Positions 42,778 through 52,941 of a stretch of DNA of 64,000 bases are shown one piece after another. The translations under genes were made by a program, and so were the position numbers. Numbering within the stretch: the stretch's first letter is position 1; each line of letters starts with the position of its first letter. This stretch comes from Notospermus geniculatus (Eukaryota; Nemertea; Pilidiophora; Heteronemertea; Lineidae), in the NCBI GenBank assembly GCA_002633025.1, contig NMRB01000624.1, positions 47,892-111,891 of the forward strand, read 5' to 3'. The notes beneath the pieces are model-generated. The model saw only the letters and a program-made list of their open reading frames with translations, searched no databases and was not told the DNA's origin.

Positions 42778-43692
42778 ATGGCTGCTATCAAATTCTACAC
42801 GAGTGGTAAATACAGTGCCATGCTGAGGAAAGAAGGCCAGTGGTTGGGATTGACAGCCGAAGTCCTACATCAACTGGTGAACGTGGGTAATGGTGGTGAT
42901 TCATGTGAACTTCCCGAAAACCTAAAGGTCCTCTTTTCCAATGACGAGGGTAAAATGCTGTACATTATCCAGTACAATAATTTTAGCAGTGCGGCACGAG
43001 ATGTGGAGAAACGGAGGATTTCCATTCAGTTGACAGAAGAAGAATGGCGTGATATGATAAGTGAGATTGTGAAACGAAATGACTCTGAAAAGGATATCAC
43101 CAATGCCCCACATGTTGGTACGAAACGCAAGACCTTTCGCAATGAGGAAAAAGTGGCAGGAGTAAAACGTCGCCTTTTCCAACATGCTGATAAAACAAGA
43201 CACCATTTGGGACGTGACAGGTATGTGAACGTAACCACTTTCAATGGCCAGACATACATAAACATTCGAATCTGGAATGAGGAAAATTCTAGATTATATC
43301 CTTCAACGGAGGGTATATCACTAACAACTCAGCAATGGTATCAACTTTGTCGTTGTAAAGATTTTGTTGAGACTACAACCGATGATGACGATATGAAACA
43401 TATAGGATTGGGCCGTTTTGTTGTTGTATACGTTTACAAGACATGTCGTGTCATGCACATTAGGCAGTTTTTCAAAACTGCTGAGGATAGCGAAACACCT
43501 TTACCGACGAAAAAAGGCATTACACTGAGTGAATCGGAGTGGTGTAAGTTGTGTGAACTTTTCACAACATTGCCAGAGATTGTCCCAGAACTGAAAGACA
43601 TTGTACCATGCTACCTACAAGACGATCACTCAAATCAACTTGGTGCGTTACAGTATAAACAATGTACACCGTGGGGTAGTTGGTATGTGTGA
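42778..43692 (+). CDS. Protein with three PC4-like repeats
   Basis: 304 codons from ATG 42778, chosen because an acceptor cag ends at 42771; an in-frame ATG at 42712 would lie in the intron. Three units resemble the PC4/p15 single-strand-DNA-binding coactivator: residues about 59-98 (LYIIQYNNF ... ISIQLTEEEW), 147-191 (RYVNVTTFNGQTYINIRIW ... GISLTTQQWYQLC) and 212-259 (GRFVVVYVY ... GITLSESEWCKLC). Each is a beta-sheet stretch then G-I-(S/T)-L-(T/S)-x-x-x-W plus helix, as in PC4. A basic stretch between units 1 and 2 (KRK at 116-118, KRR at 130-132) may be a nuclear signal. PC4 acts at Pol II promoters; here it presumably serves expression or replication of the element. It is intact. Confidence 0.78.
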   Translation: MAAIKFYTSGKYSAMLRKEGQWLGLTAEVLHQLVNVGNGGDSCELPENLKVLFSNDEGKMLYIIQYNNFSSAARDVEKRRISIQLTEEEWRDMISEIVKRNDSEKDITNAPHVGTKRKTFRNEEKVAGVKRRLFQHADKTRHHLGRDRYVNVTTFNGQTYINIRIWNEENSRLYPSTEGISLTTQQWYQLCRCKDFVETTTDDDDMKHIGLGRFVVVYVYKTCRVMHIRQFFKTAEDSETPLPTKKGITLSESEWCKLCELFTTLPEIVPELKDIVPCYLQDDHSNQLGALQYKQCTPWGSWYV

Positions 43693-43872
43693 TTAACAAT
43701 GTATATACTGTATTGTATATGTACATGTATTTCTTTTGTAAAATGTGTGACCGCTGTATAATGATTAATGTGTGTGATGAAATATATGATAAACATTGTA
43801 TATACGGCATTTCTTTGGTATTTTTTTTAAATTAAACTACTGTTTCTGAAACATGATGGTCATTCGCCCAAG

Positions 43873-44397
43873 ATGTTTCGTGTAGTAAACACCGTCGTGA
43901 CAGCTGATTTAAACTGTCATATAAATCTTAAAGAGCTTGTATACAAGCATTGTAATCTTGTGTATAGACCATCATCTTTCAGTGGCGCTGTTTGGAAATC
44001 ACGGAAAATCAACAGTACTTGTTTGGTCTTCAGAAATGGCAGACTAGTCTGTTGTGGAAGTAATAGTTTTATACAGGCACGCAAAACTGTACGCCAGTAT
44101 GCCCGGATATTGCAACGTCTAGGCTATTCTGTTAATTTAACCCGTATCACCCTACAGACAATGACTTTGACATATAACTTAGGAAAGCCCATAGATCTTA
44201 TTGGTTTTTGTAAGAACCAGGAAGATGCCTCATATGAACCAGAACTCTTTCCAGCAGCCATGGTTAAGTGTGGTTCAACAAACTTTGCCATTTTCCGAAG
44301 CGGTAAAGTGATCGTGAGTGGCGTCAAGAATATAAGCACGGCTGAGGACATGTTTATGCCTATACTCCTCAACATGCAGTTATGCAGCGCCGTGTGA
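43873..44397 (+). CDS. TATA-binding-protein-like core domain
   Basis: 174 codons, the size of the TBP saddle without any N-terminal tail. Two repeats: residues 4-85 (VVNTVVTADLNC, LVFRNGRLVCCGSNS, then ARKTVRQYARILQRLGY) and about 95-170 (SYEPELFP at 120-127, IFRSGKVIVSGVK at 140-152). The four phenylalanines that kink DNA in TBP have equivalents at F36, F53, F126 and F141. Such a short, single-exon TBP next to an integrase is not the host gene. It begins 180 bp after the PC4-like gene on the same strand. The stop lies five codons beyond the position where the downstream partial copy stops. Confidence 0.88.
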   Translation: MFRVVNTVVTADLNCHINLKELVYKHCNLVYRPSSFSGAVWKSRKINSTCLVFRNGRLVCCGSNSFIQARKTVRQYARILQRLGYSVNLTRITLQTMTLTYNLGKPIDLIGFCKNQEDASYEPELFPAAMVKCGSTNFAIFRSGKVIVSGVKNISTAEDMFMPILLNMQLCSAV

Positions 44398-44431
44398 GAT
44401 TTTCTCATTTAGTGAACGTGTACATCATACC

Positions 44432-44671
44432 AACCTTATCGGCTTTTGTAAGAGTCAGGAGGGGTGTTCATATGAGCCAGAACTGTTTCCAGCAGCCATG
44501 GTTAAGTGTGGTTCAACAAACTTTGCCATTTTCCGAAGCGGTAAAGTGATCGGGAGTGGCGTTAAGAATATAAGCACGGCTGAGGACATGTTTATGCCTA
44601 TACTCCTCAACATGTAGTTATGCAGCGCCGTGTGAGATTTTCTCATTTAGTGAACGTGTACATCATACCTT
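44432..44671 (+). pseudogene. Partial tandem copy of the TBP-like gene 3' end
   Basis: About 240 bp repeating 44192-44431 (IGFCK through the C-terminus plus 50 bp of 3' sequence). The first 40 bp differ clearly (cttatcggcttttgtaagag), the rest almost not, so the copy may come from a related element rather than simple slippage. It ends LLNM-stop, whereas the complete gene reads through (cag in place of tag) for five more codons. Confidence 0.85.
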
Positions 44672-44764
44672 TGGAGGATCGCCGAGGACCTTGGGAGGCA
44701 CATGCCAGGGACCGATCACGTTTCATGAGAAGGGTACAACAGTTCGAAGATCTGCTTTTGAAAC

Positions 44765-45716
44765 ATGAATGCTGCTTTAAAGGAAATTTATTACAATCCG
44801 GAACATCCTAACAGTTATGGCACAGCTGAAAGTCTGTACAAAGCCGTAAAGGAGCAAGGCATCAGTAAATCTCAAGTGGTTAAATGGTTGCGGAAACAGA
44901 GGGCATACACGCTTCACAAACCTTTACGGAAACATTTTCCTAGGAGACATGTAGAAGTGATACAAATCAACCAACAATTTCAGGCAGATCTTGCGGACAT
45001 GTCAAACATCAGCAGTGACAATGATGGGTTCCGTTATTTACTTGTAGTGATTGATTCATTCAGTCGATTTTGTTGGGTTATACCTCTGAAAAAGAAAAGA
45101 CCGCAATCGATCATAGACGGTTTCAAGAAAATTCTAAAACATCGTAAGCCGGATAGTATCTACACAGACAATGGTACGGAATTCAAAAATAAGGACTTTA
45201 AAGTATTTCTGAAAAAGGAAGGAATTCATTTTTTCACGGCCAACAATGCTGAGACGAAAGCAAGTATTGCTGAGAGAGTGATTCGGACCCTTAAAACAAA
45301 CCTTTACAAGTATTTCACAGCTGAAAAGACGCGTCGATATCTTGACGTTCTACCAAAGATACTCCGCGCTTACAACAACCGTACACACAGAAGTATCAAG
45401 ATGGCTCCTGCAGATGTGACATTTGACAATGCCTCACTAATAAGGCAACTCAAAAAGCCGAAACAGCCAAAGATAAAGTTTAAATGCCCCAGGAGATACA
45501 GTGCGAGTCAGCAAAGCCAAGCATTACTTTGAAAAAGGTTATTACCCTAACTATACCGAAGAAATATTCACTGTACATTGGCGTCATAAAAGATACGGAC
45601 TACCCCTGTACATCCTGAAAGATTATGATAACGAGATTCTGCAAGGTACATTTTATCAACAAGAACTTCAAACATATCCCTCCTTGCCCTTTCTTCACTC
45701 AGTTTGCATTTTCTGA
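44765..45716 (+). CDS. Polinton-type rve integrase, one frameshift near the C-terminus
   Basis: The first frame (44765-45532, 255 codons) has an N-terminal region with YYNPEHPNSYG and YTLHKPLRKHFPRR, then the DDE core: D75 in QADLADM, D135 in YTDNGTEF, E170 in TKASIAERVIRTLK, about 35 residues apart. This layout is that of Polinton/Maverick and adintovirus integrases. The C-terminal chromo/SH3-like end (FEKGYYPNYTEEIFTV, then LKDYDNEI and GTFYQQELQ) lies in another frame (45501-45716), so a one-base shift around 45485-45500 breaks the gene or reflects an error. It ends about 50 bp before the ABCA5 intron junction. An alternative upstream frame (44620-44811) overlaps the start and is not supported. 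Confidence 0.88.
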
Positions 45717-45780
45717 TGTAGGGACCATCAAATTTGCTGCAAGCAAATTTCACAGTTCTAGTTTTTTTCTTTATGTTAAG

Positions 45781-45856
45781 CTTTCTCGAGTCACTTAAAC
45801 TTGGTGACCATGCCAAGAAGACAGCCAAGACTCTCTCTGGTGGAACGAAGAGAAAG
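45781..45856 (+). CDS. ABCA5: ABCA5 exon: NBD2 signature, copy B
   Basis: Same 76-nt exon as 26660-26735. Only about 16 bp of intron (ttttctttatgttaag) match copy A upstream of it; before that lies the TBP/integrase element. The polypyrimidine tract and AG are kept. Confidence 0.92.
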
Positions 45857-46033
45857 GTAGGCCTTGCTTGATATCCACAAACTGATAACAAATTTGGAAG
45901 GCATGATATGTAGTGTTTGCTGACAAAAGTTAAGCTCGCCTTCTTCCATGTAATCGGGAAAACGTTTTTAAAGAAAACCAGACAATTGTCACGACGTCCC
46001 TTTACCCTCATCACCTCCCTTTACCTGTTTCAG

Positions 46034-46128
46034 TTATGCTACATTTTAAGTATGTTGGGCAACCCTCAGATTGTCCTCATGGATGAACCCTCTACAGGCA
46101 TGGACCCAAAATCAAAAAGGTTTTTATG
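46034..46128 (+). CDS. ABCA5: ABCA5 exon: NBD2 Walker B, copy B
   Basis: Identical at protein level to 26913-27007, with one silent difference (cccaaa against cccgaa). Open and correctly framed. Confidence 0.93.
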
Positions 46129-46524
46129 GTAGGTAGAGATAGAGCACAAATAATCTCTGCCAAAGGAAAAAGTGGCCATTGAAAATGGCGAAGTCAATGG
46201 TTGATCTACAACCTGTAATTTTCTCGAATGAAGAGAGCCAATAGGAGTAGTCAGCTGCGCGTATTTCCAAAAGATGGCAGCACAGTTCTAGCGGACCAAT
46301 ACAAAAGAAACTTCTCTTGATTGGTGCTCAATCAAGAATGAGTGGGTCCGCAATATGCATTGAATTGGGCCGTAGTGACACCTATTGGTCAACTCACTGA
46401 CAGCTCCTATTATTTCCATGGGAATCTTACTGAGACAGTTTGGACAATTAAGTTTGTAGCTTCATCAATTTGTGAAAAATATGATTCTGTTTCCTCTGAC
46501 GTAATGCCTTCAATTATCTTTTAG

Positions 46525-46644
46525 GAACACGATAAGTGACACATTCGCTGGCAGTAACAAAGGAGCAATCCTGACAACGCATTACATGGATGAGGCAGAC
46601 GTCCTCTGCTCCAGAGTTGGGATCATGGTTAATGGCCTTCTACA
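46525..46644 (+). CDS. ABCA5: ABCA5 exon: NBD2 H-loop, copy B
   Basis: Same peptide as 27401-27520 with [10 protein letters not shown]; acceptor cttttag and donor gtaggt intact. Confidence 0.93.
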
Positions 46645-46798
46645 GTAGGTATTGACTGTGTGAGACCAGCACTGGTGGCCGTTTAACAATAATCTATAAT
46701 CCTTCGCTTGGCTTTGACCTGATGCGAGTCGGCAAAAAAATTTGCCGCCATAGTGCTCAAATTTCATGTAAACAGGCTCTGCTGAATTTCTTTCTTAA

Positions 46799-47007
46799 CT
46801 CTTTCAGCCCTAGGCGATTTTTTCGCCGCGACTCCCAGATCCTTGGCGATTTTCTGAAGAAAAAAATATTTCAGGATTTAAAAAAAAACCTACTTACCCA
46901 ATCTTATATTGTAGAAAACTGGGTTTAGGGGTGGATGGATATACTCGTTCATAGGGTTTGAGAATGATTTTGGTGAACGGATATATCTGTCCGTAGGGCT
47001 GAAAGAG
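46799..47007 (+). mobile_element. TTAA-flanked MITE, copy B
   Basis: Counterpart of 27680-27887, with ends CTCTTTCAGCCCTA and TAGGGCTGAAAGAG perfectly inverted here, and TTAA at 46795 and 47008. Confidence 0.85.
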
Positions 47008-47208
47008 TTAAAAGGTCTGACTGCAAGGAAAATTTTGGGCATTCTGCATGCCTTGGCATGTTGGTTCAGTGGAGTGAAATTATGAGGTGCTTCAGCATTT
47101 GACCAGTCATTCTGTGGCACAACTACATTACCTGACGTACGACAATTCAAGTACCACTGCGAGTTGACTTGATGGTGTTGTGACTGTTACAATGCTCTAT
47201 CTTTTCAG

Positions 47209-47447
47209 ATGTATTGGTTCAACTCAACACTTGAAAGGCAAGTTTGGCAGCGGATACATCCTGGAGTTGAAGGTCGATGCCAGCATTCCAACAAAGCTTG
47301 AGGAATTGAAGGAGCAAGTTAACGGCTTTGTTATGGAGCATTTCCCACACGCTGTCCTGATGGAAGGATTTGGCAACAGGTCAACGTACAAGATCTTAAA
47401 GGATGATATTCATTCACTGGCTAGCGTTTTTGCAGCTTTGGAGGATG
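47209..47447 (+). CDS. ABCA5: ABCA5 exon: post-NBD2 domain, copy B
   Basis: 239 nt; differs from copy A by one residue (LKEQVNG against LKAQVNG). Such small coding divergence with larger indels in introns fits two alleles. Confidence 0.93.
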
Positions 47448-48295
47448 GTATGTTTATTGCATGGACAGCAGGGTGTCTGCAAGTCTTAAAAAGACTTAAA
47501 TTTGGAACTTCCATTTTCAAGGCCTTTAACAGTTTTACATTTGAAAATTTTTATAAGGTCTTAAAATTGTCTTGAAGTCAAAATTTTAAGATTTTGACTT
47601 CAAGACAAGTTTAAAAGTTATTGGTGTTTTTTCGACTGATGTTTGTGTAGGCCTAGGTTTTATTTGGGCCAACCTGCATTCAAGTGAATACCTGTACCAA
47701 ATTAACAGACAATGGGAAAAGATGAGATAAGTCTTCCCCTTCACTGCCTGGCATCCCCAGGGGTTTTGGTGCTTCATTTGGAAGAAAATAGTCTTAAATT
47801 TTACCGATACTTGGTCTTAAAAAGGTATTAAATTTGGTGCTCCACGGGCTATCGACACCCTGGACAGGCATATTCAAAATATTAGAGACCAGAGATGAGA
47901 ACTGCCTTTGCCTTTGATTTTCGGCATTTGTCTCAAGGCGATCTTTGCCTCTAGTTGAATAATCAAACCATACTATAACCACTACACATTGACTGGCTAA
48001 GGTCGACGGTATCAACAAACCTGACTCTTTTTAGCCAGGTTCCATCACATTGGACAGTAAGCTGTGGTGCCTTGTACCTTGTGCTTTTGCAAGGGCAAGA
48101 AAAAGACCTCATCCAAGTGAGGAACATGAGTAGCTTGAGATGGCTTCTTCCCTACTTACCAGGGCCAATAATGCGTTGGTGTCAGCCCTGATGGAAAAAT
48201 CTGATACAATACAATACAATACTCTTTTTGAGCAGCGATTTGTTCAGGAATCTTGGTGCCTTCATTGTCTCATCATAATGTACTGTGCTTTTCAG

Positions 48296-48435
48296 CAAAG
48301 ACCACGATGAACATCGAAGAGTACAGCTTCAGCCAGTCAACACTTGAACAGGTCTTCCTCAACTTCGCAAAGACCCAGCAAATCCTGGACGAAGACCCCA
48401 ATGCAATGAATACAGTAACATCTGTAGCAGTTTAA
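48296..48435 (+). CDS. ABCA5: ABCA5 last coding exon, copy B
   Basis: Identical peptide to 29504-29643 with stop taa. Followed by a 3' flank collinear with copy A. The AATAAA of copy A/C reads AATCAA here (near 51790). Confidence 0.93.
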
Positions 48436-51123
48436 ACAGAAAACAGAGGGTGTATAGTAGGGAGGATTCGCAAGCGATCGGTTAGGCCCTACGACGACGT
48501 TTATCTATTGTGTGGGTATACCCAAAGAATAGATAAATGTCGTTGTATGGCCTAACCAGGCACTTGTGAAACCTCCCTATCGAGTGGAAGAATACCGTTA
48601 CAATGGGCAAATTTGGTGTTTTGACTGTTACTGGATGTTTCGTACACACCTGTCAATTAATGAGACCCTTTCAAAGGAATATAAGGAGAAATAAGGAAGT
48701 AGAATTGCGACACAGGTCTGTAACCCTGTAGGAAAACAGCCAAAATGGAATCTGTTACTACCCCACTCTGTATCACATGTTGCAGTGCACAGGTCACAGC
48801 AGTACTTACCGTAACACCCGGGGTATGCTCGCTGTATTGATGGTACAGCCAAATTTTCTGAATACCCTCAGTAAAGGCATACATTTGGATCAACATTGTA
48901 TGCATTACTGTAGGCCTTGAATTTAATTTCCTGAAGATCGTCAGATTTACATGGCAGCCGTCAGTTAGAAATGTTGAAGACTTCCAATGCATTGCATTAA
49001 AGTTATGACGACTCCCGCACGACTTTTATACGATCGGGTCATATGAATGAAGACAGAAAATGCTTTTACTTGAATTTTGCAATACAAATCTGAAGTAAAA
49101 GCATTTGCTTGTCTTTATTCATATGGAGGGCATTTATCCTAATCAGCAGTTCAGACAAGGGTACAAGGAAACCCGTAAAAGAATGTCAAAGCCTAGGCAG
49201 TACGCCACGGTTCTGTCAGTTGGCATGGAGCCAGCTCACAGTCCCTTCTACAGGCATTCACCTCTCTTCCTGCATGACTTCATTCTCCACAGGGTTTGAA
49301 ACAGACCGGGCACTGGTGATGTCACACGGTTACTGATATCGGAAGCCACTGCCGCACAGTCGTCCTCAGCGGGGGGTCTGGGGCCTCGCCCAGAAAAATT
49401 CGAAATCTAGAAGCCCTGAAATGCGATTTCCCAGCATTTCGGAACACAAATCTAGCTCCTGTCGGTGCTTGCAAAACCTCAGTGTTATTTAAAGTGAATA
49501 ATTTTGACTGGGCGGCGATTTTTTTTGACCGGGCGGCGGATTTTTAGACCGGGCGCTGAGATCAATCCTGCGTTTTAGAATGGGCGCCGCGCCCGTTCTG
49601 TTACACTAGTGGAGAACCCTGATTGTACTAATAAGTTGATTCTTTTCTTCAAATTTATATTCATAAAAACATCATTTAAAGCATTTTGCTTTTTTTTCTT
49701 TTCTACAACAAAAGAATACAGTACCAGTATAAATGATTTTGAAGTAAAAATATTTTTTCTGAATGATGTTGTATGATTTATAATTCCATAAAGGATTGAA
49801 AATTTTGTATTTCTGTTTTTATCTCATGAGGGGCATTCTTGAGATGAAACTATGCATTTTGCAAATTATTTAATCTCTTTTTGAACATCCTTTATTTTAC
49901 AGAGAAACCCATCGTTCACTTGGTCAATTCTGTGATCCAAAATACAGGGCTATTAAGCCTACCGGTCAGGGAAAGATTTATGATTTTAAGATGGGGCATG
50001 GCCCACTCCAGTCGAGTGTTGGAGGCGCGAACCCTTGAAGCTCTCTGGGAGCCTTCCTTCAGAATAAGCATGCCCCCATCTGTCACTGCTAGTTTTCCAA
50101 CTCAAGGTTTGTTTCCCTTTAGAGGCGCGGATCCATGGGGGGGGGCGCAACGGGCGCTCGCCTCCCCTTCTGGCCAACAATCAGTAAAATCGACCGTGAA
50201 ATTCTGGAATTTGCCACAAATTTCAATGTTCCTAGCAGAGGGCACCCCCTCTTTTCCGAAATCCTGGATCCGCCCCTGCTTTATACAGGGACACATTAAT
50301 TGGACAACCCTGTAAAAAATACTTGTTAAGAGGATCCACTGAGGCTGGACCTGGGTTCTCTTCTCAAGTATCCACATACAAAAAATTCTCCACACCGTTC
50401 TGTGCATAATTATACATGTACATGTACATGTAATAGTGTAATGTACTTTAAGTTTTACTGTGTCGTTATTTATTGTACCATGGTTTTGCACAAAATCGCC
50501 TTAAGAATAATCTATAAATTTAATTGGTGAAGGTATATTAATGCATATATGTACAAATGTATTGATGGTGCTTGTAGTATAACCATTGCATGCTGTTAGA
50601 AATACCACAGAATGACTGTGATTTGCTGTACCGTACTTCACACTTCTGGTAGCTTGACTTAAAAGTGCCAGCCTGAAGAAGACCCCGGTTGGGGTAGAAA
50701 ATTTGCGAAATTTCTGGAGGACGACTCCTTATATTATATCATTGTTGTACTCGGTAGTGTAAATGTGTGACTTCGGATCTTATTGAAGTCCCTCTGTCTT
50801 GAATTTTACACTTACAGTATTTTCAAAGTGTTTGGAGAGTGCAGATAGAGGTCTTGTGGCCCCATGAAGGTCCCCAAAATGCTTGCCTGATACAAACTTC
50901 AGGCAGGGTCCTAAAGAGGCTAAAGTATTGAGATAGAACACGTACCGGTACATTTTACACTAACTGTCGTCGGAGGATGCAAGGACTTTCTGAATTCAAT
51001 ACTGTGTGGCTTTAAAATTAAGTCTTTCTCTATTAGTATCTGTATGATCATCTCCTGACACCATCATTTTCAGGTTTCTTTTGATTAAAACATTTCCAGT
51101 GAATTCAAATAAGGGATGCTTTN

Positions 51124-51812
51124 ACTTTATTTGATATGGGGATGGGAAAAACCGGTAATATCAAATGCTCGATTTTGCAAAGCACTAAGGCACCTGGGCG
51201 TAGTGTCGCAAGTGAAGCAAAATGCGGAATGCGACGGCACTGCGGAGGAGTTTGGTCATGTTTTGGACGTAGGACTACTTCCCATATCATGCTGACAAGT
51301 TCATGTCATCCTAGAATGAATCATTAATTAATATCTTTTCTATGTTTATCAACTTAACTAGATGTTAGCTTTTCTTTCCAAGATGTTAAACTTGAGCCGT
51401 GTAGCAACATATAGGCACCACTTCTGCATTCCATTCACAACCATATCAACCCAGTAGAAAAACATGACAAAGTGACCAAGAAGGGTCAACACTTGCAATT
51501 TTGCCCACTTGATGATCTCTGCTGCACCCAGTCACTAACTTATTCTTAGACCTAGTTTATATCATGTAATATACAGTACGGTAAGCACCTGTTTATTTAC
51601 TTTTGTACAAAATATTTTACTAGCACAACTTGAACATCTCTAAGTATTGCTTTTCACTTTGTTATTGTGCATATTTCTATTTTGTATATTTCATGAGAAT
51701 TTCCTACCCCGTGTTATGGCTTTTAACTTAAATTTTAAATGTATAAACATTCAAATTACTGTCGTGAAAATCTGTATCCAATGGATCAAAATCAAGATTT
51801 CAAAATTGATAA
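51124..51812. repeat. Intergenic module, copy B (truncated)
   Basis: Starts at the N (51123). Relative to copy C it lacks roughly 600 bp after aagtgtat. The poly(A)-like AATAAA reads AATCAA. Confidence 0.85.
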
Positions 51813-51879
51813 GTGTATACAGTTTATTTCTTTCATAAGAATATGACAAATCCAATTTCTAAGTCCGCAATTTACACGT

Positions 51880-52324
51880 TCCGCACACATCGGTTACAAC
51901 AGGTCATTGCGGCAACAAGTGGCACAATCCAGTCTTCAATCTGGAGCACGGATATCGGACAGGCAGTGCAACTGAATGCTACACGGAAATTGTCGATGTC
52001 TTCCGATCGGACCACTCGGGAGTCATGTAATAAACATTCATGTGACCAGGACGAGGTGTGCTCCACAAACGAAGAAATTCATTGTCAGCATGCCGACATC
52101 AGAAGCGAGTGAAGACAACTAGAAGCAACCGTTGGCAACGAGTAGAACATGAGCAACTGGCTGGAACTAGCGGCAACGGTCGGCAATAGCATTGCCGGTG
52201 CGCGCACATCGGTCTGTTTAAGCATCTGATCAGTTGCTGCTGGTTCCAGGTAGTCGCCAACCGTTGCCAGAAACGCCATTGCCAGTAGTTGCTTCCAGTT
52301 GCAAGGCCGATGTACGCTAGGCTT
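51880..52324 (-). mobile_element. TAA-type MITE remnant, proximal copy
   Basis: Inverted relative of 284-776, ending gtacgctaggct followed by tta. The other terminus is missing. Its twin is at 56978-57421. Confidence 0.75.
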
Positions 52325-52941
52325 TATGTTTTCCAGATGAAAAGTACAAACACATAATAAAGTACAAGGCTTATCTGTTTGATGCATCAGTCACTTTAAT
52401 AGAAGATGCCACGTGCTATTGTATTGAAAAGATTTTACAAACAAGCTAATTCATTAAAACGTAATCACCCTTTCTCCTAAGTCCAGACTAGAATATCTCT
52501 CAAATAAGCATCATCTTCCTGGGTCAGCAGTGAGCTGGAGTAACGTTTCAAAGTCCGGGGTGCAAATGACACGATGGCGGACCTGTCCCAGGACAGTCAT
52601 ATCACCTTCTCTGTCTTCCTCGCGTACACGGACAGACACCAGTTCCTGCAATAGAGAACAGCAATTGTGGTCAGTTCACAGCTGAAACAAACCATGACTC
52701 TACTATGGCAGGTGTGGCACAGATGGTGGAGAGAGGATTTAACCCTTTAGCACTCCAAACGCCTGTGAACGCCTGCTTCAGATTTCCTCCAAACGCCCGC
52801 GGCTTGCGCTGACATCTGGCGTAAAAATGCTGAACTAAAATATCTCTCTACCTGAGCTGATGTTCTGAGCCGAACTTCAGCTCTTGACATGGCGTTGTCC
52901 GTTTACTGATGTTTAGTACATTTTTTTCTTGTTGAAATTGC

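Larger units (their letters stand above)
42300..45764 (+). mobile_element. Element with PC4-like, TBP-like and DDE integrase genes
   Basis: Three co-directional genes in 3.5 kb: a triple PC4-repeat protein, a TBP-core protein and a Polinton/Maverick-type rve integrase. The right limit is about 45764, where sequence of an ABCA5 intron begins 16 bp before an exon. The left limit is unknown: the contig starts at 41742, and no copy of the 295-bp arms of the 39-41-kb relative is seen. No DNA polymerase B, capsid, ATPase or protease gene is visible, so this is either an internally deleted Polinton-like element or a distinct compact element. Confidence 0.82.
45765..51122 (+). repeat. Second copy of ABCA5 3' region (copy B)
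   Basis: Collinear with 26644-32734, with scattered substitutions and indels. Missing relative to copy A: the TA-flanked MITE (29024) and a block of about 470 bp after N at 30907. It ends at the N at 51123. Most likely the other allele. Confidence 0.88.

Noticed and set aside
44620-44811. Separate gene or integrase N-terminus in the frame from 44620
   Set aside because: The first part is the reverse-frame reading of TBP 3' sequence, and the conserved YYNPEHPNSYG lies in the other frame from 44765.
42300-45764. Complete Polinton/Maverick
   Set aside because: Only the integrase is Polinton-like. No polymerase B, capsid, ATPase or protease gene and no terminal repeats were found in 37-46 kb.
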